NCBI RefSeq assembly: GCF_003148685.1
Contig: NZ_QGGR01000003.1
Span: 372,001 to 436,000 of the forward strand
Length of the DNA stretch: 64,000 nt
From: Actinoplanes xinjiangensis
GTDB taxonomy: Bacteria; Actinomycetota; Actinomycetes; Mycobacteriales; Micromonosporaceae
Reading direction: 5' to 3'
Positions 57,345-64,000 of this stretch are shown here, in pieces. The notes beneath the pieces are model-generated. The model had not been told where the DNA came from. It was given only the letters and a program-made list of their open reading frames with translations, and made no database searches. How positions within the stretch are numbered: the stretch's first letter is position 1; each line of letters opens with the position of its first letter. Position numbers and translations under genes: made by a program.

Positions 57345-58655
57345 TCAGCGCACGAACACGGAATCGGCCGGCAATTCCGTGCCGAGCGGATAGGGCGGGA
57401 AGCCCCCCACGATCTCGGACACCTCGGCGGCCACCTCGCGGATCACCGCCTCCCCCGCCGTTGTCTCCAGCCCGTCCCGCACGACCCGGCCGATCAGCCC
57501 GGCGATCCGCCGCATTTCGCCCTCCCGCATCCCCTGCGAGGTGACGCTGGGCGTGCCGACCCGGACGCCGGACGCCACGGCGGGACGCTCCGGGTCGTAC
57601 GGCACCGGGTTCTTGTTGAGGGCGATGCCCGCCCGCGCGCACCGCGCCTCGGCATCCCGGCCGGTCACGCCCGCCTCGCGCAGGTCGAGCACCGCGAGAT
57701 GGTTGTCGGTGCCACCGGTGACCGGCCGCAGCCCCTCGGCCGTCAGGCCGTCGGTGAGCGCCCGCGCGTTGCGCACCGTCTGGTTGGCGTAGCCGCGGAA
57801 CTCCGGCGTGCCGGCCTCCCGGAAGGCGACCGCCTTGGCCGCGATGGCGTGCATCATCGGCCCGCCCTGGGCGAACGGGAAGACCGCCTTGTCGATCCGC
57901 TGGGCCAGTTCCGGCCGGCAGATGATCATGCCGCCGCGGGGACCGCGCAGCGCCTTGTGGGTGGTGCCGGTGACCACGTCGGCGTACGGGACCGGCGACG
58001 GCACCGCCCGCCCGGCCACCAGGCCGATGAAGTGCGCCGCGTCGACCATCAGGTACGCGCCCACCTCGTCGGCGATCTCCCGGAAGAGGGCGAAGTCGAT
58101 CAGCCGCGGGTACGAGGTCGCGCCACAGATGATCAGTTTCGGACGGTGGGCGAGGGCGAGATCGCGCACCTCGTCGTAGTCGATCAGCTCGGTCTCCGGG
58201 GCCAGACGGTAGGCGATGGGATGGAACCACTTCCCGGAGAAGTTCGCCCGGCTGCCGTGGGTGAGGTGACCGCCGTGCGGCAGACCCATGGCCAGCACCA
58301 CGTCACCGGGTTCGGCCAGCGCCGCATAGGCGGCCAGGTTCGCGCAGGCGCCGGAGTGCGGCTGCACGTTGACGTGCGGCGCCGCGAACAGGTCCTTGGC
58401 ACGCTCCACGGCCAGCGCCTCGGCCCGGTCCACATGGGCGCACCCACCGTAGTAGCGCTGCCCCGGATAGCCCTCGGCGTACTTGTTGGCCAGGGTCGAC
58501 CCGAGCGCCGCGAGCACCGCCGGTGACGTGAAACTCTCGCTCGCGATCAGCTGGAGCGTGTCCCGCTGGCGTGCCACCTCGTCGAGGAGCACGGACGCGA
58601 TCTCCGGATCTTCGCGTTCGAGCATCGCGAAGTCCGGCCCCCAGAAGGTGCCCAC
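57345..58655 (-). CDS. glyA: Serine hydroxymethyltransferase
   Basis: 436 residues from the GTG at 58655 (VGTFWGPDFAMLEREDPEI). PLP enzyme with LQLIASESFTSPAVLAALGSTLANKYAEGYPGQRYYGGC, VDAAHFIGLVAGRAVPSP and the PLP-binding Lys in TGTTHKALRGPRGGMI. It moves the serine side-chain carbon to tetrahydrofolate, giving glycine. Its place next to the atp operon is as in streptomycetes. It is divergent from the NAD(P)-binding protein gene. Confidence 0.96.
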   Translation of the reverse strand: MGTFWGPDFAMLEREDPEIASVLLDEVARQRDTLQLIASESFTSPAVLAALGSTLANKYAEGYPGQRYYGGCAHVDRAEALAVERAKDLFAAPHVNVQPHSGACANLAAYAALAEPGDVVLAMGLPHGGHLTHGSRANFSGKWFHPIAYRLAPETELIDYDEVRDLALAHRPKLIICGATSYPRLIDFALFREIADEVGAYLMVDAAHFIGLVAGRAVPSPVPYADVVTGTTHKALRGPRGGMIICRPELAQRIDKAVFPFAQGGPMMHAIAAKAVAFREAGTPEFRGYANQTVRNARALTDGLTAEGLRPVTGGTDNHLAVLDLREAGVTGRDAEARCARAGIALNKNPVPYDPERPAVASGVRVGTPSVTSQGMREGEMRRIAGLIGRVVRDGLETTAGEAVIREVAAEVSEIVGGFPPYPLGTELPADSVFVR

Positions 58656-58737
58656 GCTGGCCTCCCGAGATCGAGGAGCCTTCCGGTTTCCGAGCATATG
58701 GCTTGTGACCCCTCGTTCGTGGGCACAGTCTCCAGTT

Positions 58738-60201
58738 ATGCGGTGCTTGGTTACCGGCGCGACCGGCTACATCGGGGGGCGGCTCGCCCCCAGACTTCTC
58801 GAAGCGGGACATCAGGTGCGATGCCTGGCACGCAGCGCCGGCCGGCTGCGGGACGTGCCCTGGGCCGACCGGACCGAGATCGTCCAGGCGGACCTCGCCG
58901 ACCCGGCCACCCTTCCGGCCGCCTTCGAGGGCGTCGAGGTGGCCTACTTCCTGATGCACTCGCTGGGCCGGCCGGACTTCGAACAGCTCGACCGGGAGGC
59001 GGCCCGGAACTTCGCGGCGGCGGCGCGCGCGGCCGGCGTACGCCGCATCATCTATCTCGGCGGCCCGGAGCCGCCCGCCCACGAACGACCCTCCGCCCAC
59101 CTGCGCTCCCGGGCCGAGGTGGCCCGGATCCTGCTGGACAGCGGCGTGCCGACGGTGGTGCTGCGCGCCCCGGTCATCATCGGTTCCGGGTCGGCCTCCT
59201 TCGAGATGCTGCGCTATCTCACCGAGCGCCTTCCGGCGATGATCACCCCGCGGTGGGTCAAGAACAGGATCCAGCCCATCGCGGTACGCGACGTCCTGCA
59301 CTACCTGATCGGCGCGGCCGGTCTCCCGCCGGAGGTGAGCCGCGGGTTCGACATCGGCGGGGCGGACGTGCTGACGTACGAGCAGATGATGCAGCGGTAC
59401 GCCCGGGTGGCCGGACTCCCCCGCCGGGTCATCGTGCCGGTGCGGCTGCTGAGCCCGTGGCTCTCCGCACACTGGGTCGGCCTGATCACCCCGGTCCCCA
59501 ACAGCATCGCCCGGCCCCTGGTGGCCAGCCTGATCCACGAGGCGGTCGCCCAGGAGAACGACCTGGCCGAGCTGCTGCCCGGCCCGCCGCCACTCGGGTT
59601 CGACGAGTCGGTGCAGCTGGCCCTCGGCCGGATCCGCGACGCCGAGGTGGAGACCCGCTGGTCCACCGCGTCCGGTCTGAACCCGTCGGCCGAGCCGCTG
59701 CCCAGCGACCCGGACTGGTCCGGCGGCAGCCTCTACGTCGACGAGCGGTCCCGGCCGGTCAACGCGAGTGCCGGCGAGCTGTGGCGGGTGATCGAGGGCG
59801 TCGGCGGCGAGAACGGCTGGTACTCGTTCCCGCTGGCCTGGTCGGTGCGCGGCTGGCTGGACCGGCTGGCCGGGGGGGTCGGGCTGCGCCGGGGCCGCCG
59901 CGATCCGCACCGGCTACGGGTCGGCGAGGCACTGGACTGGTGGCGGGTCGAGGAGATCGAGCCGGGCGCGCTGCTGCGGCTGCGTGCCGAGATGCGAGTA
60001 CCCGGCCGGGCCTGGCTGGAGATGCGCGCCGAGCCCGACGGGACCGGCCGCAGCGTCTACCGGCAGCGGGCGGTCTTTCTGCCGCGCGGTCTCGGTGGGC
60101 ACCTCTACTGGGCGTCGGTGCTGCCCTTCCACGGCGTCGTCTTCAACGGGATGGCCCGCAACATCACCCGGACCGCGGAGACCTCACGCGGCGGCGCGTG
60201 A
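58738..60201 (+). CDS. NAD(P)-binding Rossmann protein fused to an SRPBCC/DUF2867 domain
   Basis: 487 residues from the ATG at 58738. Residues 1-300 are an atypical short-chain dehydrogenase: LVTGATGYIGGRLAPRLLEAGH (TGxxGxxG), YFLMHSLGRPDFEQLDREAARNFAAAARAAGVRRIIYLGG. Residues 330-487 match DUF2867: VNASAGELWRVIEGVGGENGWYSFPLAWSVRGWLDRLAGG and ALDWWRVEEIEPGALLRLRAEMRVPGRAWLEM. The combination is common in actinobacteria, but the reaction is unknown. It is oriented against its core-block neighbours and overlaps the sua5 end by 18 bases, so it looks like an insertion into the conserved block. Confidence 0.88.
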   Translation: MRCLVTGATGYIGGRLAPRLLEAGHQVRCLARSAGRLRDVPWADRTEIVQADLADPATLPAAFEGVEVAYFLMHSLGRPDFEQLDREAARNFAAAARAAGVRRIIYLGGPEPPAHERPSAHLRSRAEVARILLDSGVPTVVLRAPVIIGSGSASFEMLRYLTERLPAMITPRWVKNRIQPIAVRDVLHYLIGAAGLPPEVSRGFDIGGADVLTYEQMMQRYARVAGLPRRVIVPVRLLSPWLSAHWVGLITPVPNSIARPLVASLIHEAVAQENDLAELLPGPPPLGFDESVQLALGRIRDAEVETRWSTASGLNPSAEPLPSDPDWSGGSLYVDERSRPVNASAGELWRVIEGVGGENGWYSFPLAWSVRGWLDRLAGGVGLRRGRRDPHRLRVGEALDWWRVEEIEPGALLRLRAEMRVPGRAWLEMRAEPDGTGRSVYRQRAVFLPRGLGGHLYWASVLPFHGVVFNGMARNITRTAETSRGGA

Positions 60202-61149
60202 CAGGCGGTCGCGGACGGCCAGCCAGTCCTCGGTCCGCGGCGGCTCCTGGACCAGGATGGTCGGGTAACCCGCGTCGTCCAGCCGGTGCAGGGCCGCATA
60301 CAGGTCGGCGGCGTACTCCCCGGGGTCGGCGGAGAGGATCTCCGTGCCGTCCGTTCCCTCGTAGGCCAGCACCGCGACCGGCTCGGTGAGACCCGACCGA
60401 TCGACGTCCCGTACGTCCGGGCAGAGGACCACCCTGGCGCGCGGCGCATAGTGCCGGCGACTCAGACCCGGTGACGACCGGGCCTCGCCGTCCTCGGCCG
60501 CCGCTCCGGGCAGTGTGATCGGGCCGACCGTGTCACGCAGCACCCGCAGGCCGAGCGCGCCCGGGCGCAGCAGCCGCGGCACGTCCCCGGTCAGGTCCAG
60601 CACCGTCGATTCGATGCCCCACGAGCACGGGCCGCCGTCGAGCACCATCGGCACGTCCGGCAGGCTGCGGACCACGTGCTCGGCGGTGGTCGGCGAGATG
60701 CCCTCGGAACGGTTGGCGCTCGGTGCGGCCAGCGGAAGCCCGGCGACCTTCAGCAGTTCGAGAGCGACCGGATGGGCCGGCACCCGGACCGCCACGGTGT
60801 CGTTCGACGCGCCGATGCCCGGCAGATGCGGCGCCCGGCGGACGACCAGGGTGAGCGGGCCCGGCCAGAACCGGGCGGCCAGCTCCTCGGCCCCGTCCGG
60901 CCAGTCCGCGGCGAGCGAGCGGGCCGCCGCCACGTCGGCCACGTGCACGATCAGCGGGTTCCAGGTGGGCCGGTTCTTCAGGCGGTAGATCTCGCCGACC
61001 GCCTTCTCGGAGAAGGCGTCGGCGCCCAGGCCGTAGACGGTCTCGGTCGGGAACGCCACCACCGAACCGGCCCGCAACAGGCCGGCTGCGCGGGACAGTC
61101 CATCGGCGTCGGACGCGACGATCCGGTCACGCCATGCGGCACCACTCAC
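60184..61149 (-). CDS. sua5: L-threonylcarbamoyladenylate synthase, Sua5 type
   Basis: 321 residues from the GTG at 61149, overlapping the phosphatase stop (GTGA). The YrdC domain (1-200) has intact substrate motifs: VVAFPTETVYGLGADA, YRLKNRPTWNPLIVHV (Lys-x-Arg) and LAAPSANRSEGISPTTAEHV (Ser-x-Asn). The linker SPGLSRRHYAPRARV and a C-terminal Sua5 domain follow. It makes threonylcarbamoyl-AMP from threonine, bicarbonate and ATP for the t6A37 modification of tRNA. A second, divergent YrdC paralogue lies at 61744. Confidence 0.93.
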   Translation of the reverse strand: MSGAAWRDRIVASDADGLSRAAGLLRAGSVVAFPTETVYGLGADAFSEKAVGEIYRLKNRPTWNPLIVHVADVAAARSLAADWPDGAEELAARFWPGPLTLVVRRAPHLPGIGASNDTVAVRVPAHPVALELLKVAGLPLAAPSANRSEGISPTTAEHVVRSLPDVPMVLDGGPCSWGIESTVLDLTGDVPRLLRPGALGLRVLRDTVGPITLPGAAAEDGEARSSPGLSRRHYAPRARVVLCPDVRDVDRSGLTEPVAVLAYEGTDGTEILSADPGEYAADLYAALHRLDDAGYPTILVQEPPRTEDWLAVRDRLSRAAA

Positions 61150-61742
61150 GGGAGGAGCAACGCGGCGAGCGGCATCGTGGTGTCCTCGATCTCGTCCGCC
61201 ACCCGCTGGAACGTCTGGTCGCCACGGCCCCACGGGTCGTCGAGATCGTCGGCCGGCTGTGCGGCCTCCACACCACGCAGCTCCGCCACCGCCTCGACGA
61301 TCGCGGTACCGCGGGCGTGGACCGCCTCCGGTTTCGGCTCCGCCGGAGGCAGCGCGCCGGTGTCGACGGCGCCCAGCAGGCGGCCGAACTCGCCCAGGAC
61401 GAACGTGCGGGCGGCGGCGTCGGGACGCAGTGCCACCACGTAGTCGTACTGGTCGGCGGTGGCGGTGAGGATCAGGTCGGCCTCGTCGATGAAGTCGCCG
61501 CGCAGCTTGCGGGCCAGGAAGTTCTCGTCGGTGCCGCGGCGGGCCCGGACCAGCCGGGCGGCCGGCGGGTTCATCTCCTCACCCTCGTGCCAGCCACCGG
61601 TACCGGCGCTGACACTGCGCAGCAGCGGGGCGCCGTCGGCGTCACCGGCCCGCTCGCGGACCGCCCGGGCCAGCAGGCGCTCGGCCATCGGCGACCGGCA
61701 GATGTTGCCCATGCAGACGTGCAGAACAGTGAACGGAGCCAA
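61146..61742 (-). CDS. Low-molecular-weight protein-tyrosine phosphatase
   Basis: 198 residues. I prefer the TTG at 61742, preceded by GGCAGGA at five bases; an ATG at 61757 inside the previous gene is the alternative. The P-loop VLHVCMGNICRSPMAERL (CX5R) and the catalytic acid Asp in DDLDDPWGRGDQTF are complete. GTDENFLARKLRGDFIDEADLILTATADQYDYV supports the fold. It removes phosphate from tyrosine or possibly arginine. It sits between two YrdC-family genes in one operon. Confidence 0.9.
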   Translation of the reverse strand: MAPFTVLHVCMGNICRSPMAERLLARAVRERAGDADGAPLLRSVSAGTGGWHEGEEMNPPAARLVRARRGTDENFLARKLRGDFIDEADLILTATADQYDYVVALRPDAAARTFVLGEFGRLLGAVDTGALPPAEPKPEAVHARGTAIVEAVAELRGVEAAQPADDLDDPWGRGDQTFQRVADEIEDTTMPLAALLLP

Positions 61743-61743
61743 G

Positions 61744-62391
61744 TCAGTCCTGCCCATCGACGATGTCCGGGACGACGTCACGGAGTTTCCCGGTCGGGAT
61801 CGCCCCGGCCCGGAGAATGCGGGGGACGTCGCCGGTGACGTCGACGATCGTGCTCGGTGCGGGGTCGGCGGCGGGGCCGGCCTCCAGATAGACGCGCACC
61901 GCATACTCCAGCTGGTCGCGGGCCTCGTCGGCGGTGAGCGGCGCCGGGGAGCCGAGCTTGTTGGCGGTGGTGACGGCCATCGGGCCGACCTCGCGCAGCA
62001 CCTCCAGGGCGACCGGGTGCAGCGGCATGCGGACGGCCACCTGCCCGCCGGTGTCACCGAGATCCCACTGGAGGCTGGGCGAGTGCTCCACGATGATGGT
62101 CAGCGGGCCCGGCCAGAACGCGTCGGCCAGCTCACGGGCCGCCCTGGGCAGCGAGTAGACCAGACCGTCCAGCGTGTGCCGGGAGCCGACCAGCACCGGC
62201 GGCGGCACCCGGCGGTCCGAGCCGCGGGCGTGGTGCAGCTGGGTGATCGCGTGGGTGGCGAACGCGTCGGCGCCCACCCCGTAGACCGTGTCGGTGGGGA
62301 AGACCACGAGCTCGCCGCTCTTGGCCGCCTCGACGGCAGCGGCGATGCCGCGGTCCCGGTCCGCGACGGTGGCGCAGTCGTAGAGCATCAC
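61744..62391 (-). CDS. YrdC/TsaC-family protein with altered active-site motifs
   Basis: 215 residues, by position the ancestral Sua5/YrdC gene that follows prmC in actinobacteria. It has VVFPTDTVYGVGADAF, but where active enzymes have Lys-x-Arg it reads HARGSDRRVPPPVLVGS, and the Ser-x-Asn motif appears as TTANKLGSP. SLQWDLGDTGGQVAVRMPLHPVALEVLREVGPMAV and STIVDVTGDVPRILRAG are well kept. It may be weakly active or have another role, with Sua5 at 60184 supplying the tRNA modification. The start may be the second Met (62388). Confidence 0.85.
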   Translation of the reverse strand: MMLYDCATVADRDRGIAAAVEAAKSGELVVFPTDTVYGVGADAFATHAITQLHHARGSDRRVPPPVLVGSRHTLDGLVYSLPRAARELADAFWPGPLTIIVEHSPSLQWDLGDTGGQVAVRMPLHPVALEVLREVGPMAVTTANKLGSPAPLTADEARDQLEYAVRVYLEAGPAADPAPSTIVDVTGDVPRILRAGAIPTGKLRDVVPDIVDGQD

Positions 62392-62412
62392 GAGATGCAG
62401 TGTGCCATGCGG

Positions 62413-63300
62413 CTACGCACCGTCCCACCGGCGGCGGGCGGTCGCGTACCGGGGGCGGCCGGTGAGGTCGTCGTGTGCGGTCACCTCGATGAACCGGCCG
62501 TCCGCGCGGAGCAGCTCGGGAACCGCCTCGCCGTGCACGTCGTCGTGCTCGATACCGACCGATCCACCGGGTTTGAGCAGCACCGCGGCCAGCGCGACGA
62601 CCGGCCGGATCACGTCGAGACCGTCCGCGCCGCCGAAGACCGCCTCGGCCGGGTCGTGGCCGGCCACCTCCGGCGGGACCTCGGTGCCGTCCGGAACGTA
62701 CGGCGGGTTGCAGAGCAGCACGTCCACCGCACCGTGCAGATCGGACAGCAGGCCGGGATCGGTGACGTCGCCGGCCACCACCTCGACCACCGGGTACGCC
62801 GCGGTGTTGCGGCGCAGCCAGGCCAGTGCCGCCGGCGACCGCTCCACGGCGATCACCCGCCCGGCCCTCGTCTCGTCGGCGATCGCGATCGCGATGGCGC
62901 CGCTGCCACTGCACAGGTCGACCACGAGCGCGCCCGGCCCGGCCCGCTCGGCGCCCCACCCGGCCAGCAGCTCGGTCTCCGGCCGGGGCACGAAGACCCC
63001 GTCACCGACGGCCGGCTCCACGTGCCGGAACGCGGCCGTGCCGAGCAGGTGCTGCAACGGGATCCGGGCGGCCCGCCGCTCGACCAGCTCGCGGAAGCGG
63101 GCCAGCTCCGCGGGCCGGATCGCGTCGATCAGCAGCAGCCGGCCCCGGGGCACCCCGAGCACGTGCGCGACGAGCAGCTCGGCGTCGACCCGGGGGGACG
63201 CCACCCCGGCTCTCGCGAGATCGGCGGTCGCCACTGCCAGCTCCGGCGCCAGGCGCGCCCGATCCGTGCTCTCGCGGGGGTGTTCGTGTCGCGGTGTCAC
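62413..63300 (-). CDS. prmC: Peptide chain release factor N5-glutamine methyltransferase
   Basis: 295 residues from the GTG at 63300 (VTPRHEHPRES). The N-terminal helical domain is followed by FVPRPETELLAGW, the SAM-binding VVDLCSGSGAIAIAIADE and the signature VDVLLCNPPYVPDGTEVPPEV (NPPY). It methylates the GGQ glutamine of release factors. It heads the minus-strand run to the YrdC paralogue (gap 21 bases). The prfA gene expected upstream lies outside the window or elsewhere. Confidence 0.95.
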   Translation of the reverse strand: MTPRHEHPRESTDRARLAPELAVATADLARAGVASPRVDAELLVAHVLGVPRGRLLLIDAIRPAELARFRELVERRAARIPLQHLLGTAAFRHVEPAVGDGVFVPRPETELLAGWGAERAGPGALVVDLCSGSGAIAIAIADETRAGRVIAVERSPAALAWLRRNTAAYPVVEVVAGDVTDPGLLSDLHGAVDVLLCNPPYVPDGTEVPPEVAGHDPAEAVFGGADGLDVIRPVVALAAVLLKPGGSVGIEHDDVHGEAVPELLRADGRFIEVTAHDDLTGRPRYATARRRWDGA

Positions 63301-63367
63301 GGCATAATCATGGGACGTCGCGCACGCGGGCCCGCCGGCGACCCGCCGATGCCGTGGGAGGCGCCTG

Positions 63368-64000
63368 GTGAGTTGGTTGGACCAGCTCGCGGAACACGTC
63401 GATGAGCTGCGCCACGCCGGGGAGCTCCAGCAGAACGGGCAGTCGGCGACGGCCCTGCCGATCCTGGACCGCGTGCTCGCGTCCGCCTCGAATCCGGCCA
63501 CCCGGGCGTACGCACTGGTGCAGCGGTTCGGCGCACTCATCAACCTGGGCCGGATCGGTGAGCTGGCCGCCGCGATGGCGGCCGCCGCCGAGGCGGTCCG
63601 TGAGGTGCCCGATCCCTATCTGCGCGGGCAGATGCACGCGTTCGCCGCTCTCGGCGCCCATCTGCAGAGCAATCTGGACCGCGGGGTGACCCACCTGGTG
63701 CAGGCGGCCCGCGCGCTGGCCGCCGTTCCGGAGCGTGACTCGGAGACCGCCTGGGGCTGGCACGACCTCGCCATGGCCTACTCCTACCTGGGCTTCCACG
63801 GGCAGGCGCTGACCGCGGTGGAGCAGGCCCGGGAGATCGGCGCGGCCGCCGGGCTGGCACCGGAGGTGTTCGCCGCCCCCGGCATCCGGCTGCGCAACGC
63901 GGTCGCCCTCGACCATCACGGCGACACCGACGGCTGCCTGCGGGTGCTGCGCGACATGGACGCCGAGTTGTCCCGCTACCTCGCCACCGACCGGCTGCGG
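63368..64000 (+). CDS. TPR-repeat protein, N-terminal part (runs off the window)
   Basis: An open frame starts at the GTG at 63368 (VSWLDQLAEHVDELRHAGELQ), with GGGAGG six to seven bases upstream, and stays open for 211 codons to the window edge. It has helical repeats of TPR type (ATRAYALVQRFGALINLGRIGELAAAMAAAAEAV, SETAWGWHDLAMAYSYLGFHGQALTAVEQAREIGAAAG) and then NAVALDHHGDTDGCLRVLRDM. I recall this N-terminal pattern in actinobacterial TPR-GGDEF diguanylate cyclases, but the catalytic part is beyond the edge. It diverges from prmC with a 67-base gap. Confidence 0.75.
   Translation, partial: MSWLDQLAEHVDELRHAGELQQNGQSATALPILDRVLASASNPATRAYALVQRFGALINLGRIGELAAAMAAAAEAVREVPDPYLRGQMHAFAALGAHLQSNLDRGVTHLVQAARALAAVPERDSETAWGWHDLAMAYSYLGFHGQALTAVEQAREIGAAAGLAPEVFAAPGIRLRNAVALDHHGDTDGCLRVLRDMDAELSRYLATDRLR

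Overview
High-GC chromosomal DNA (strong third-position G/C bias, frequent GTG/TTG starts, many ATGA/GTGA gene overlaps) from an actinobacterium. Family content points to the Micromonosporaceae, most likely Actinoplanes or a close relative; this is inferred from gene families and gene order, without a database search. The backbone is a core block whose order matches what I recall around the ATP synthase locus of mycobacteria and streptomycetes: prmC, a Sua5-type gene, glyA, atpI-B-E-F-H-A-G-D-C, a DUF2550 gene, a PduO-type cobalamin adenosyltransferase, murA, nucS, then methylmalonyl-CoA epimerase, thiolase and a YbbN-like thioredoxin.

Layout. 1-1.8 kb: a DoxX tail, then a PAS protein coupled to a soluble chemotaxis transducer broken by a one-base frameshift. 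1.8-7.4 kb: ribokinase, an ABC ATPase, a ROK regulator and a divergent GH3 N-acetylhexosaminidase. 7.4-19.6 kb: the giant NAD-glutamate dehydrogenase, a lipoprotein penicillin-binding protein, a repeat-rich gap, an arginase-family enzyme with an 800-residue repetitive tail, and a thioredoxin/TPR protein. 19.7-26.1 kb: an acyl-CoA mutase with isobutyryl-CoA mutase active-site residues, a FAD monooxygenase/PadR pair with a visible operator, MeaB, thiolase and epimerase. 26.4-29.3 kb: two paralogous DivIVA-like/Scy-FilP-like coiled-coil proteins. 29.4-36.8 kb: transporter, hydrolase, ALDH, an ABC pair and NucS. 36.9-42.2 kb: a run of membrane proteins around an FtsK/SpoIIIE-like ATPase of unknown role. 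42.8-48.1 kb: hydroxybutyryl-CoA dehydrogenase, MurA (Asp in place of the catalytic Cys), adenosyltransferase, VOC protein, PhzF and DUF2550. 48.1-57.2 kb: ATP synthase genes, with an LCP-family gene and a terminator between atpD and atpC. 57.3-64 kb: glyA, an oppositely oriented NAD(P)-binding/SRPBCC protein, Sua5, a low-molecular-weight phosphatase, a degenerate TsaC paralogue, prmC and the start of a TPR protein.

Metabolic links: thiolase, hydroxybutyryl-CoA dehydrogenase, IcmA, MeaB, epimerase and the adenosyltransferase together form much of a route that handles C4 acyl-CoA and methylmalonyl-CoA with adenosylcobalamin. NagZ, MurA, the PBP and the LCP protein concern cell-wall building and recycling.

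Non-coding highlights: a dispersed palindromic repeat family (about 57 bp; eleven full copies plus three half copies at five loci) lies only downstream of genes, four times out of five between convergent genes. A second hairpin family, with a shared TGGCGTT loop, occurs at two convergent loci. I found no rRNA, tRNA, CRISPR array, insertion sequence or prophage. The strongest candidates for undescribed biology are the FtsK-like ATPase/membrane-protein cluster, the arginase with its repeat tail, and the palindromic repeat families.
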